Shown piece by piece: positions 8,770-18,165 of a DNA stretch of 64,000 nt. The stretch's first letter is position 1. Every line of letters begins with the position of its first letter. This DNA comes from Nannocystis pusilla (GTDB taxonomy: Bacteria; Myxococcota_A; Polyangia; Nannocystales; Nannocystaceae): contig NZ_JAIRAU010000043.1 of NCBI RefSeq assembly GCF_020073745.1, forward strand, positions 401,578 to 465,577, given 5' to 3'. The notes beneath the pieces are model-generated. The model saw only the letters and a program-made list of their open reading frames with translations. It was not told the DNA's origin and did not search any database. A program made the translations under genes and the position numbers.

Positions 8770-10020
8770 TCATTGGTTCAGGACGGCGAGGATCAGCTCG
8801 GGCCCGCCGGGTTCGGCGACGCCCAGCGTGGTGCCCGAGGGCCACGGCACCAGATCGCCGGGCCGGGCCGCGCCGGCCTCCTCCTGACTCAGCCCGCCCT
8901 GGAGCACCAGCACCCGCGCCTCGCTGTGCGGATAGCGAGACGGGATCACGGCGCCCGGCGCGACGCGCACGATCAGCCGCCGCGGCCACGAGGCGCGCTG
9001 CACCACCGTGACGTCGCCGGCGTCGACCGTGCCTGACTCTTCGGACATGCTCTCAGGGACACGGACTTCGGAGCCGCTCTCGAGGGGCAGGATCCGCAGG
9101 CCGGCGTCGTCGCGCCAGCCGCGGGGGGCGTCGACGCGGGCGAGGATCTCGCGGGCGTCGTGGTGCGGCAGGCGCAGCAAGTTGGCGAGGTCGTCCGCGA
9201 ACGGGCTGAGGCGCTCGGGGCCGGCGATCGCGGCGACCAGGCGCGCGCGCGTCTGCGGCAGCAGGGCCGCCGGGAAGGTGTAGAGCGCGAGGCCGTGGAC
9301 GTTGTCGCGCAGCGCCGCGACCTCGCTGGCCTGCAGCTCGCCGATCGCCTCGCCGAGGTCGAAGCGGGCCCGGTCCTCGGGCGACAGCTCGTCGAGCAAG
9401 TAGGCGGCGGCCAGGCGATCGTGCGGCCGCGGGACGTCGGTCGGCGGCGGGCTGCCGGCCAGCGCGGCCGACAACCGCCGCAGGCCGTCGGCGACCTGGC
9501 CGCGCACGACCTCGGGGCTGGTGCGGGCCCGGTCGGCGATCTCGCCGGCGCTGAGGCCCTCGAAGTAGGCCAGCTGCAGGGCGCTGCGCGGCTCGTCGTC
9601 GAGGTCGAGCATGGCGCTCTGCACGGCCTGCCGCAGCGGCCCGACGTCGGGCGCCTCGGTCCTGTCGTCGAGGGTGGTGATCTGGGTGTCGTGCACGGCG
9701 GCCATGCGCGCGGCCCGGTGCTCCGGGAGGGACCGCAGCGCCGCGGCCCGGGCGCCGATCGTCCACCACACGCGGACGCTGAAGTGACGCGGGTCGAATT
9801 GCTTGGCGTTGCGCCAGCCCTCGAGCAGGACGCCGTAGACGGCGCCCTCGGCGGCGACGCGGTCGCCGAGGATGCGCAAGGTGGCGCCGAGCAGGGCCGG
9901 GGCGTAGCTCTCGCACAGCTCGATGAAGGCGACGGCGTCGCCGCGGGCGGCGGCGGCCATTCGCTGCGCGGCCCCGACGTCTCCGGGCACCGCGAAGTTG
10001 ATCGGGGGGGCGCCTTGCAT
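8770..10020 (-). CDS. ECF sigma factor fused to anti-sigma/cupin-like domain
   Basis: A 416-residue protein. About residues 15-185 form sigma regions 2 and 4 (FIELCESYAPALLGATLRIL; FEGLSAGEIADRARTSPEVV). Next comes a segment resembling an anti-sigma linker (RLAAAYLLDELSPEDRARFD). The last ~100 residues resemble a ChrR-type cupin (PGAVIPSRYPHSEARVLVLQ). In ChrR systems the cupin/anti-sigma protein is separate and holds the sigma factor through zinc; here the parts are one chain. Only one of the usual cupin His residues is evident. The ATG at 10020 is the first plausible start; the longer open frame has no homology. A 14-nt-phased CATG repeat lies inside the gene at 9032-9070. Confidence 0.75.
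   Translation of the reverse strand: MQGAPPINFAVPGDVGAAQRMAAAARGDAVAFIELCESYAPALLGATLRILGDRVAAEGAVYGVLLEGWRNAKQFDPRHFSVRVWWTIGARAAALRSLPEHRAARMAAVHDTQITTLDDRTEAPDVGPLRQAVQSAMLDLDDEPRSALQLAYFEGLSAGEIADRARTSPEVVRGQVADGLRRLSAALAGSPPPTDVPRPHDRLAAAYLLDELSPEDRARFDLGEAIGELQASEVAALRDNVHGLALYTFPAALLPQTRARLVAAIAGPERLSPFADDLANLLRLPHHDAREILARVDAPRGWRDDAGLRILPLESGSEVRVPESMSEESGTVDAGDVTVVQRASWPRRLIVRVAPGAVIPSRYPHSEARVLVLQGGLSQEEAGAARPGDLVPWPSGTTLGVAEPGGPELILAVLNQ
9030..9070. repeat. 14-nt-phased CATG-type repeat inside sigma-cupin gene
   Basis: Core tetramers CCTG, CATG and CACG begin at 9032, 9046 and 9060, exactly 14 nt apart. On the coding strand the stretch reads VPESMSEESG with codons (CCT, GAA, TCA) that are rare in this G/C-third-position genome. 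Confidence 0.6.
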
Positions 10021-10071
10021 GCGTTCATCAGGGTTTCGCGGCCGGGTTCGCTTGTCAAGCGCGCGGCCGTG

Positions 10072-10098
10072 GGGATGTCTCTTGGGGCATGTTCGACG
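10072..10098. repeat. 14-nt-phased CATG-type repeat, intergenic
   Basis: Two units, with GATG at 10074 and CATG at 10088, in the gap between the divergent sigma-cupin and S4-protein genes. The spacer is TCTCTTGGG, nearly the same as the unit at 37431-37445. Confidence 0.6.
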
Positions 10099-10228
10099 CG
10101 GCGGCGAAGACTCCGCTGACGCGGCGCTCACGGCCCCGGCAGCGACGATCGCGCGGCCGGGCGGGCCCGCGCCAGCGTGGCCGGCGCTGGCGAACTCGTC
10201 GGTACCCGGGCATGCTGAACGCCCCCGT

Positions 10229-10666
10229 ATGCACGACGCGGACGACGATGACGACGAGGGCGAGGCCAGCCCGGCGACGACCGGGCCGGCCGGCGATCCG
10301 GCACTCCAGTCGGTGCGCCTCGACAAGTGGTTGTGGGCAGCCCGTTGCTTCAAGACCCGCGGCCTGGCGAGCGAGGCCTGCGCGGCCGGTCACGTGAAGG
10401 TCGGCGGCGTGACGGCGAAGGCGGCGCGGTCGCTGCGACGCGGCGAAGAGGTCACGATCAAGACCGGCGACGGGCTGCGGATCCTGGAGGTGCTCGGACT
10501 CAGCGAGCGCCGCGGTCCGGCCGCCGTGGCCCGCACGCTCTACAACGACCGCTCACCGCCGCCCCCGCCCAAGACCGAGGTGCCCGGCATGGTCACGCGC
10601 GATCGCGGCCTCGGCCGGCCGACCAAACAAGAACGCCGTGACATCCGCCGCCTGCGCGGCTACTGA
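10229..10666 (+). CDS. S4-domain RNA-binding protein, Hsp15/HslR-like
   Basis: A 145-residue protein with an acidic N-terminal tail. An S4 RNA-binding domain follows (about residues 30-90: RLDKWLWAARCFKTRGLAS, then GHVKVGGVTAKAARSLRRGE). The C-terminal tail is basic and ends in RPTKQERRDIRRLRGY. This matches Hsp15 (HslR), which binds stalled 50S subunits carrying nascent peptidyl-tRNA and helps recycle them. The ATG at 10229 was chosen because the S4 domain follows at the family's usual distance; the upstream open frame overlaps the divergent gene. Confidence 0.88.
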   Translation: MHDADDDDDEGEASPATTGPAGDPALQSVRLDKWLWAARCFKTRGLASEACAAGHVKVGGVTAKAARSLRRGEEVTIKTGDGLRILEVLGLSERRGPAAVARTLYNDRSPPPPPKTEVPGMVTRDRGLGRPTKQERRDIRRLRGY

Positions 10667-11029
10667 ACCACGACGGCATGAGGTCGTCGCCCGATCGCTG
10701 GCGAGCATGTGCTCCTGAGTCGAGGACCGGAGCGATCGACGAGGTTCGGCGAAGTGAATTCGAGTCGGTCGATCGGGCCGATCGACCTGACGAGCATGGG
10801 CGCGTGACCTCGGTCCAGAGCACGGGACCGATCGGCACGGCGGTGAGCACGGATTGCGTGACTTCGGTGAGCGTGGGTCGCGTGACCGGAGGATCCGCGC
10901 CGGCATGAACCTCGTGATCGGAGCCGAGCGACTGCAACCTCTCCTGCGGCCGTCGGACCGATCTGCATGGAGGACGGGGAGCCGCGCGAGAACGCCGTGA
11001 CGCTGCGACGCGAACGTCGTGAGGCTCGG
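10667..11029. other. Intergenic gap with inverted repeat
   Basis: About 360 nt with no convincing gene. A near-perfect 21-nt palindrome lies at 10767-10787 (GGTCGATCGG arms around one G). Short imperfect repeats of GCGTGAC(C/T)TCGGT occur at about 10801-10890. It separates convergent genes, so the palindrome could be a terminator-like hairpin, although no T tract follows. Confidence 0.5.
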
Positions 11030-11548
11030 CTATGGCGACGTCGGGTCGAGCGGCCAGAAGCGTTGCGCCCGCACGACCGCGAGGTACGGCTCGTCGCGCA
11101 GCGGCGAAGTCGGGCGTGCCCCGAGCCGGCGGCCGATCACGCAGACGCGGGCGCCGGGGCGCACCAGGGCCCGCTCGGTGCGGAGGCCGACGCCGTGGCG
11201 GACGAGCAGGTCGCGATGGAGGGCGGCGAGGTCGGTCCCGCGGTCGACGCAGACGAGGACGCGATGCGGGCCGTCGACGACGAGGAAGTCGACGGCCTGC
11301 TGGCGCGCGACGTGGAAGGTCCGCGAGGTGACGCCGAGCGCGCCCGCGACGCCGACGACGCTGTGCGGCGGGGCGGCCCGGTAGTCGATGGCGACCGCGG
11401 AATCGCCGCTGACCGGATCGTGGATGGCCTCGAGCGGCTCGACGGCGCCGCTGAACGTGACGAGCTCGTCACGCGCGGCCGCGAGGATGTCGGGCAGGCG
11501 CTCGAGACGACGCGGCCGCGGGGGCCAGAGGTGCTGCCACAGGCTCAC
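11030..11548 (-). CDS. Hypothetical protein, possibly GIDE/MULAN-like domain
   Basis: A 172-residue protein from a GTG start. The segment VEPLEAIHDPVSGDSAVAID, then DFLVVDGPHRVLVCVDRG, resembles the substrate-sensing (GIDE/BAM) region of MULAN-type membrane proteins. No transmembrane helices or RING finger are visible. That resemblance is weak, and the gene is best called hypothetical. Hydrophobic-strand spacing and codon use favour this frame over the opposite-strand open frame. No ribosome-binding site decides the start. Confidence 0.5.
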   Translation of the reverse strand: MSLWQHLWPPRPRRLERLPDILAAARDELVTFSGAVEPLEAIHDPVSGDSAVAIDYRAAPPHSVVGVAGALGVTSRTFHVARQQAVDFLVVDGPHRVLVCVDRGTDLAALHRDLLVRHGVGLRTERALVRPGARVCVIGRRLGARPTSPLRDEPYLAVVRAQRFWPLDPTSP

Positions 11549-11736
11549 GAGAGGACGGTAGAGTAGCGCGGGCGGCCTGCCGGGAAACCCGCAGTGGCGG
11601 GTAAAACTCGGCCGGGGGGCCGCGGGCGGGTCCAGACGGCCCGGCCGGTGCAGAAATTCCGCCGGGGTGGCGGGGGCGAGGTGCTATGCTCCGCCGGCCC
11701 GTTTGCCGGGTTTCTTGAACTAAGAGGAGATCGACG

Positions 11737-13101
11737 ATGAGGCGGTTCGCCAGCGAAGGCCGCTCTCGGCGGGTGCGACCCACCGGGGCCGGAAGGACGT
11801 GGATGTTCGTGCTCGCCGTACCGGCGCTGGTGGCGGCGTGCGGCGACGACGACGCCGCAGGCGGTGGCGGTTCCCAGAGCGCGGGGTCGCAGACCACCGA
11901 GCCGCCGGGGACGACGACCGATCTGACGCCGACGTCGACGTCGACCGACGTGCCGACGACGACGGTCGAGCCGTCGACGGACAGCACCCCGACCGACGCG
12001 ACCGCGACGACGACCGACGATCCGCCGGGGCCGCTGCAGGTCGACTGCGGGGCGCTGCCGAAGGGCGCGCAGGGGGCCGAGTACGAGCACCAGCCGACCG
12101 CCTCGGGCGGCGTCCCGAGCTACACGTGGTCAGCCACCGGCCTGCCCGACGGCCTCGTGATGAGCCCGACCAACGGCGCGATCTCCGGCGTGCCGACCAC
12201 CCCGGGCGAGTACGACGTCGAGATCACCGTCACCGACGTCAAGGACAACGTGGCGATGGCGACCTGCCCGGCGCTGACGATCGGCGACATGCTCAAGGTC
12301 GACTACGACGCGCTCGCGGCCGACGGCCCGTGCATCGTCGAGGGCGGCAAGACGATCCTCGACTACATCACCGGCGGCGACGGCTCGCCGATCACCTGCT
12401 CCACGCCGGCCGACTCGGGCGACGGCAAGGTGCCGATGGGGCTCGGCGTCGACGACACGAGCTGCGCGATCACGGGGACGATCGGCGAGTCGCGCTACGG
12501 CGGGTGGGGCTGGATCGTCGCGGCCGAGCAGTCGGGCGTCCGCGTGTACGCGCCCTACTGCGCCCGGCAGACGCAGCAGGCCCCGAAGGCGTACTCGATC
12601 GTCGGCGACCACAGCGGGCAGCTGGACAACGCGCTCGAGCCGATGGTCATCGAGTTCGACCCCGACCAGCCGCTGCGCCTCGGCGGCGACGCCGACCCGT
12701 ACTTCGAGGTGAAGAAGGGCAGCTGCGGCGACTCGTGCTTCTTCGGCTTCGTGTACCGCGTGACGATGTCGCCGCTCGGCACCGGCGACTGCAAGGCCGA
12801 CGACGACGGCTGCTTCGGGCTGTGCCCGCTGGCCGCCGACGCCAACGAGCCCGACGGCGACAAGATGATCCAGTGCTCGCTCCTGCCCCTCATGGGCGCG
12901 CCGAAGATCGGGTTTTCACACGAGATGTGGGCAAAGGGAGAAGTCCCCCCGGCGGAGTTCAAGACCCGCCCGTTCGTGGCCCAGTGGAGCATCGACTACT
13001 GCCTGTCGGACGAGCAGTCCGACTGTCAGGGCAAGGACGCCATCCTGGCCAACGGCGACAACACGAGCTTCGAGTTCCCCGTGATCTTCCGGCCTCAGTG
13101 A
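11737..13101 (+). CDS. Secreted lipoprotein with putative Ig-like domain
   Basis: A 454-residue lipoprotein. The start at 11737 has AGAGGAGA upstream. The export signal is unusually long (basic residues 1-20, then hydrophobic MFVLAVPALVAACGDD, lipobox Cys about residue 34). A Thr/Ser/Pro linker (about 45-95) is typical of this organism's surface proteins. A putative Ig-like (He_PIG) domain follows: SGGVPSYTWSATGLPDGLVM, then GAISGVPTTPGEYDVEITVT. The C-terminal ~270 residues have many Cys, probably disulphide-bonded. It ends 26 nt before a Ser/Thr kinase gene on the same strand. The function is unknown. Confidence 0.8.
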   Translation: MRRFASEGRSRRVRPTGAGRTWMFVLAVPALVAACGDDDAAGGGGSQSAGSQTTEPPGTTTDLTPTSTSTDVPTTTVEPSTDSTPTDATATTTDDPPGPLQVDCGALPKGAQGAEYEHQPTASGGVPSYTWSATGLPDGLVMSPTNGAISGVPTTPGEYDVEITVTDVKDNVAMATCPALTIGDMLKVDYDALAADGPCIVEGGKTILDYITGGDGSPITCSTPADSGDGKVPMGLGVDDTSCAITGTIGESRYGGWGWIVAAEQSGVRVYAPYCARQTQQAPKAYSIVGDHSGQLDNALEPMVIEFDPDQPLRLGGDADPYFEVKKGSCGDSCFFGFVYRVTMSPLGTGDCKADDDGCFGLCPLAADANEPDGDKMIQCSLLPLMGAPKIGFSHEMWAKGEVPPAEFKTRPFVAQWSIDYCLSDEQSDCQGKDAILANGDNTSFEFPVIFRPQ

Positions 13102-13127
13102 GGCATCATGGGCCCCAGGCCCCCCCG

Positions 13128-14570
<1,443 letters not shown>

Positions 14571-14617
14571 TCGCGTCGCTCGCAATCACGGTCGCAGAAA
14601 AATCGTCGCGCCGGCGC

Positions 14618-14646
14618 TTGACGCGATCGGGGACCCAATGTATAGA
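14618..14646 (+). promoter_or_regulatory. Strong sigma-70-like promoter
   Basis: TTGACG at 14618 and TATAGA at 14641 are separated by exactly 17 nt, a near-consensus housekeeping promoter. It points towards the RNA-repair operon, but the first gene begins about 490 nt downstream. It may therefore drive a long leader or a separate non-coding RNA. Confidence 0.55.
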
Positions 14647-14649
14647 GTG

Positions 14650-14860
14650 CCCCATCGCCTCTCACCAGGCGGTTCGTGTCATGTCGCGCCTCTGAGCCAC
14701 AGCTCCGCTCGAACGCAGGCCCGCTCGCCGCGTCCGCTCACGCCCTCGGGGTGGTGAGTCGCCGTCGTCCCTCCGACGACGCGACACCACGCGCCCGCAG
14801 GGCCGCAGCAGGACGCCGCTCACGCGGTCCAGGCGGCCGAATTCGGCCGTTCTGGCCCCC
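14650..14860 (+). ncRNA. Candidate structured RNA or long leader
   Basis: Directly downstream of the promoter lie three hairpins. The first is CGCCT/AGGCG (14656-14671). The second, at 14751-14790, has stem blocks GTGGT/ACCAC, GTCG/CGAC and CGTCGTC/GACGACG around a 5-nt loop, about 16 bp. The third, at 14829-14855, has CCAG/CTGG outside CGGCCG/CGGCCG with an AATT loop. No open frame here has coding character. It could be a free RNA or the 5' leader of the rtcB operon. The extent given is approximate; the next ~270 nt hold another inverted repeat (14981-15001) and no gene. Confidence 0.35.
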
Positions 14861-15132
14861 GTGAGCGCCGGCGACGCGCGCGGCCGCGGGCGCGCTGCAG
14901 CCCGCGACGTCTCCGCACGTCGCGCGCCCGCAGCGCCCGCGGCCCGGCCTGACGCGGCGGCGGACGGCCACCATTGGTTCATTCGTCGCGTCGCGGCGAA
15001 TGGGGGCAGCGTCGCCGCGCCTGCCCCGGGCATTGTCGTGTGTCGAGAATACCACCATGGGCAATTCGAACTGCTGTGATTCACGTGAGACCGACCTCCT
15101 GGCCCGCGCGGGCGGAGAGGCGAGGTGACGAT

Positions 15133-15864
15133 ATGAGATGGGACATGTATGAAGTGATCATCGAGCGGCCCCGCACCGGCGGCCGGTGGGGCGGCAAGGG
15201 CCGCCGGGCGGAGATGCGCTTCCGCGCCGACCCGGAGCACGACCCCGCCCCGACCAGCGAGCCGATCAGCCGCGGGCGCGGCTCGAAGTACCTGAACGAG
15301 AACCTGGCGCCGCTGCGCCGCTTCCTCCTGAGCCGGGTGGGCCGGCCGTGGAACGCGGTCCACTCGGAGATCGCCGCGACCCTGCGGGTGACGAGCGCGG
15401 TGCAGAAGCACGTGCTCGACCACCTGCGCGAGATGGTCTACATCAACGTGGTGCAGATCGGCGACGACCTGTACGAGTGCGGCTCCTGCGGCGTCCAGGA
15501 GTTCCGGCGCTGCCGCTGGACGCCGGTCTACGTGTGCCCGCAGACGGGGCTGCTGAAGAAGGTGCCGCCGCGGCCGGCGCGGTTCAAGCCGCCGCCCGCG
15601 CGCGGCGTGGTGCCGATCGACCGCGACGCGCAGTACCGCAAGATCGGCGGGCAGTGGTACCGGATCACGCTCGCGCCGGTCCCGGCCTCCCCGGACTGGC
15701 TCGACCTGCGCGACGTGCTGCTCGGCGACCTGCGCGGCCTCGGCCCGACGTGGCAGCGCGAGTCGACGCTGCAGGAGCACTACGGCTACCGCGACCGCTA
15801 CGCCACGGCGAAGCGGCAGATCGGCAAGAGCGAGCTGCGGCGCCTGCCGCAGGAGGTGCGGTGA
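15133..15864 (+). CDS. Conserved protein of unknown function, first gene of RNA-repair operon
   Basis: A 243-residue soluble, basic protein. The ATG at 15133 follows GGCGAGGTGA; an internal ATG at 15145 is the alternative. The N-terminus (MYEVIIERPRTGGRWG) is Arg/Gly-rich, then SRGRGSKYLNENLAPLRRFL and VGRPWNAVHSEIAATL, then VQKHVLDHLREMVYINVV. I recall uncharacterised proteins with this pattern from planctomycetes and other bacteria, but know of no function. A Cys pair near residues 116-119 (CGSC) and a later Cys could bind metal. Its stop overlaps the rtcB start by one base, so it is translationally coupled to the RtcB ligase. A role in RNA repair or in protecting the ribosome is inferred from context. 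Confidence 0.7.
   Translation: MRWDMYEVIIERPRTGGRWGGKGRRAEMRFRADPEHDPAPTSEPISRGRGSKYLNENLAPLRRFLLSRVGRPWNAVHSEIAATLRVTSAVQKHVLDHLREMVYINVVQIGDDLYECGSCGVQEFRRCRWTPVYVCPQTGLLKKVPPRPARFKPPPARGVVPIDRDAQYRKIGGQWYRITLAPVPASPDWLDLRDVLLGDLRGLGPTWQRESTLQEHYGYRDRYATAKRQIGKSELRRLPQEVR
15851..15858 (+). promoter_or_regulatory. Shine-Dalgarno site for rtcB
   Basis: AGGAGGTG lies 5 nt before the ATG at 15864, inside the end of the upstream gene. A perfect anti-16S match fixes the rtcB start and supports coupled translation. Confidence 0.75.
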
Positions 15865-16994
15865 TGGAAGCAAAGTGCAACAAGGCGGCGGTGCGGATCG
15901 TGGCGTCGCCGAGGACGTGGATCGAGGGCGAGGCGGTGCAGCAGCTCGAGCGCACGGCGACGCTGCCGGGGATGATCGCGGCCGTCGGCATGCCCGACCT
16001 GCACCCGGGCAAGGGCTCGCCGATCGGCGCGGCGTTCGTCAGCGAGGGCCGCATCTACCCGCACCTGGTCGGCAACGACATCGGCTGCGGGATGGCGCTG
16101 TGGACCACCGACCTGCCGCAGCGCAAGCAGAAGCTCGAGCGCTGGGCCGACCGCCTCGGCGACCTCGACGGGCCGTGGGAGGGCGATGCGCGCGAGTTCA
16201 TGGCCGAAAGGACAGTCGCGCCGACCGACCACGACGCGTCGCTCGGGACGATCGGCGGCGGCAACCACTTCGCCGAGCTGCAGCAGGTCGAGGCGGTGGC
16301 CGACGCGGAGGCGTGGGCGCAGCTCGGCGTCGACGCCGGTTCGCTGGTGCTGCTGGTCCACAGCGGCTCGCGCGGGCTCGGCGAGGCGATCCTGCGCGCG
16401 CACGTCGACCGCTTCGCGGCCGCGGGGCTCGCCGGCGACGGCGAGGACGCGCGCGAGTACCTGCGCGCGCACGACGGAGCGGTGGCGTGGGCGCGGGCCA
16501 ACCGGGCCCTGATCGCGCGCCGGTTCGCCGAGGCGCTCGGCGCCGCGATCGCGCCGGTGCTCGACGTCTGCCACAACGCGGTGGTGCCGAGCCCCGACGG
16601 GGCGCCGCAACGCTGGCTGCACCGCAAGGGCGCGGCGCCCTCGACCGAGGGGCTGGTGGTGATCCCCGGCTCGCGCGGGGCGCTGAGCTACGTGGTGAAG
16701 CCCGACCCGACGCGCGCGGAGGCCGGCTGGTCCCTGGCCCATGGGGCAGGTCGGAAGTGGCGCCGCGGCGACGTCAAGGAGCGCCTGCAGGGCCGCTACC
16801 GCCCGGCCGACCTGGTGCGCACGGAGCTCGGCGGGCGGGTCGTCTGCGAGGACCGCGAGCTGCTCTACGAGGAGGCGCCGGAGGCGTACAAGAAGATCGA
16901 CGCGGTCGTCGGCGACCTGGTCGCGGCCGGCCTGTGCACGGTGGTGGCGACGCTGCGCCCGGTGCTGACCTACAAGACGAGGAGCCGGCGATGA
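15864..16994 (+). CDS. rtcB: RtcB-type RNA 3'-phosphate/5'-OH ligase
   Basis: A 376-residue RtcB ligase. These enzymes use GTP and Mn2+ to join 2',3'-cyclic-phosphate or 3'-phosphate ends to 5'-OH ends. Visible motifs: MPDLHPGKGSPIG (metal/substrate), HLVGNDIGCGMAL (catalytic Cys region), TIGGGNHFAELQ, HSGSRGLGE and SLAHGAGRKW (guanylylated His). The size fits the shorter RtcB type that accompanies PrfH. Its stop overlaps the prfH start (ATGA). RtcB-PrfH pairs are known to repair and rescue ribosomes cleaved in the 16S decoding region, so that is the likely job. Two CATG-like 14-nt repeats (16199, 16733) fall inside it. Confidence 0.95.
   Translation: MEAKCNKAAVRIVASPRTWIEGEAVQQLERTATLPGMIAAVGMPDLHPGKGSPIGAAFVSEGRIYPHLVGNDIGCGMALWTTDLPQRKQKLERWADRLGDLDGPWEGDAREFMAERTVAPTDHDASLGTIGGGNHFAELQQVEAVADAEAWAQLGVDAGSLVLLVHSGSRGLGEAILRAHVDRFAAAGLAGDGEDAREYLRAHDGAVAWARANRALIARRFAEALGAAIAPVLDVCHNAVVPSPDGAPQRWLHRKGAAPSTEGLVVIPGSRGALSYVVKPDPTRAEAGWSLAHGAGRKWRRGDVKERLQGRYRPADLVRTELGGRVVCEDRELLYEEAPEAYKKIDAVVGDLVAAGLCTVVATLRPVLTYKTRSRR
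16197..16226. repeat. 14-nt-phased CATG-type repeat inside rtcB
   Basis: CATG at 16199 and CAGT at 16213 are 14 nt apart, with spacer GCCGAAAGGA. A second in-gene copy, CCTG 16733 / CATG 16740 / CAGG 16747, falls on the conserved SLAHGAGR codons and is written with unusual GGG-GCA-GGT-CGG codons. Confidence 0.45.
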
Positions 16995-17638
16995 AGGCGT
17001 GGGTGCTGATCAGCGGCGGGCACGGCCCGCCGGAGCTGGCGTGGGTGGTCCACCGCCTCGGGCCGGCGTTCGCCGCCGAGGCGGCGGCAGCGGGCCTCGG
17101 GTGCCACGAGCTGCTGCGCGCGCACGGGCCGGCGGCGGAAATGACATGGTCCTTGGTCTATGAATTGGAAGACATGTCCGAAGGGGAAGTCATCGCGGCG
17201 CTGCTGCGCGGCTGGGAGGGCACGGCGCAGTGGATCGGGCGCAGCCCGCTGCGGCCGGAGCACCGCCGGCGCAATTGGTTCGTGAAGGTGACGCGCCTGC
17301 CGGTCGAGGCCGAGGCGACGACGGGGCTGCGCGAGGCGGACCTCGAGGAGTCGGCGATCCGCAGCGGCGGCTCCGGCGGGCAGAACGTCAACAAGCGCAG
17401 CACGGCGGTCCGCCTGCGCCACAAGCCGTCCGGCCTCGAGGTGGTGGCCCGCGACGAGCGCTCGCAGGCGCAGAACCGCCGGATCGCCCGCGAACGCCTG
17501 GCCGCCCTGCTGCTCGCCGGCGCGGCCGCCCAGCGCGGCGCGGCCGAGCGGGCCCGCTGGGACGAGCACAACGCGATCGAGCGCGGCAACGCCAGGCAGG
17601 TGTTCCGCGGGCCGGAGTTCGCGCGCGTGCGGGCGTGA
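16991..17638 (+). CDS. prfH: Peptide chain release factor H (PrfH)
   Basis: A 215-residue class-I-like release factor lacking the codon-recognition domain of RF1/RF2. The catalytic loop SGGSGGQNVNKRSTAVRLRH (about residues 123-142) has the GGQ motif that triggers peptidyl-tRNA hydrolysis. The basic tail ends in an Arg-rich helix. The N-terminal ~100 residues match the PrfH-specific domain (GTAQWIGRSPLRPEHRRRNW). The start overlaps the rtcB stop by 4 nt (ATGA). It is thought to release peptides from ribosomes with damaged 16S rRNA so that RtcB can reseal them. Codons at 17133-17193 (GAA, ACA, TTG, TAT) are unlike the rest and coincide with a 14-nt-phased repeat. Confidence 0.93.
   Translation: MKAWVLISGGHGPPELAWVVHRLGPAFAAEAAAAGLGCHELLRAHGPAAEMTWSLVYELEDMSEGEVIAALLRGWEGTAQWIGRSPLRPEHRRRNWFVKVTRLPVEAEATTGLREADLEESAIRSGGSGGQNVNKRSTAVRLRHKPSGLEVVARDERSQAQNRRIARERLAALLLAGAAAQRGAAERARWDEHNAIERGNARQVFRGPEFARVRA
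17143..17185. repeat. 14-nt-phased CATG-type repeat inside prfH
   Basis: CATG at 17145, TATG at 17159 and CATG at 17173 are in exact 14-nt phase. The repeat coincides with an island of A/T-ending codons in an otherwise G/C-ending gene. Confidence 0.65.
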
Positions 17639-18165
17639 GCGCGAGCGCGAGGCGGCGTTCGTGGGTGCGACGAACGCCGCGTCGATCGTCGCGCGCGTGT
17701 GGAGGTGAGGGCCAGTGGGTGGCCGACCTGCCGGTGAGGAGCGGCGCGCGAGTCGTGCGACGGGTGGCCAAATACGGCCATGTCCTGTCCGAAACACGTG
17801 CAGGCTCGGTGGGTCAGGGCTGCGGCTCGTATGTTCGAATGAGGGCACTCGCCGCAATGCTGCAAGGGGCTGCAGGTCCGCCCAAGCCGCGCTGCGGGGT
17901 GCAATCGCCGGTTCTGCCGTCGACGTCCGCGTTGGCGGGGTCGCCCCGGCTCGCGTGAATGCCATGAGAATGCGGGGGTCCTCCACTCGGCAGAATCGGC
18001 CGGCTGCTGCAGTTGCCGGCCGATCCTGCGGCGCGCAAGGTCGTCGTCGCTGCTTGCGTCGCCGCCGGCGCGGCCGTAGAGTCGAGTCGTAGCGGCTCGA
18101 GCGGTGTTGAGAGGCCGAGCCGCGAGTACCGGGGCGAAGCACCGCCAGCAGGCGAGCATCCGTAT
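17639..18165. other. Intergenic gap between prfH and hydroxylase gene
   Basis: About 530 nt without a convincing gene; the short open frames lack ribosome-binding sites and homology. It contains an isolated CATGTCC unit at about 17780 and a candidate promoter near its right end (18054-18082). Confidence 0.5.
18054..18082 (+). promoter_or_regulatory. Candidate promoter of the hydroxylase operon
   Basis: TTGCGT at 18054 and TAGAGT at 18077 are separated by 17 nt. They lie 84 nt upstream of the hydroxylase start codon, on the same strand. Confidence 0.35.

Noticed and set aside
14971..15132. Sigma-54 promoter expected by analogy with E. coli rtcBA
   Set aside because: No TGGCAC-N5-TTGCA-like sequence was found upstream, and no RtcR regulator gene is adjacent.
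14662..15873. A 403-codon minus-strand open frame over the rtcB leader and first gene
   Set aside because: No homology and Arg/Pro-rich; the plus-strand gene has a ribosome-binding site, coupling to rtcB and conserved motifs.
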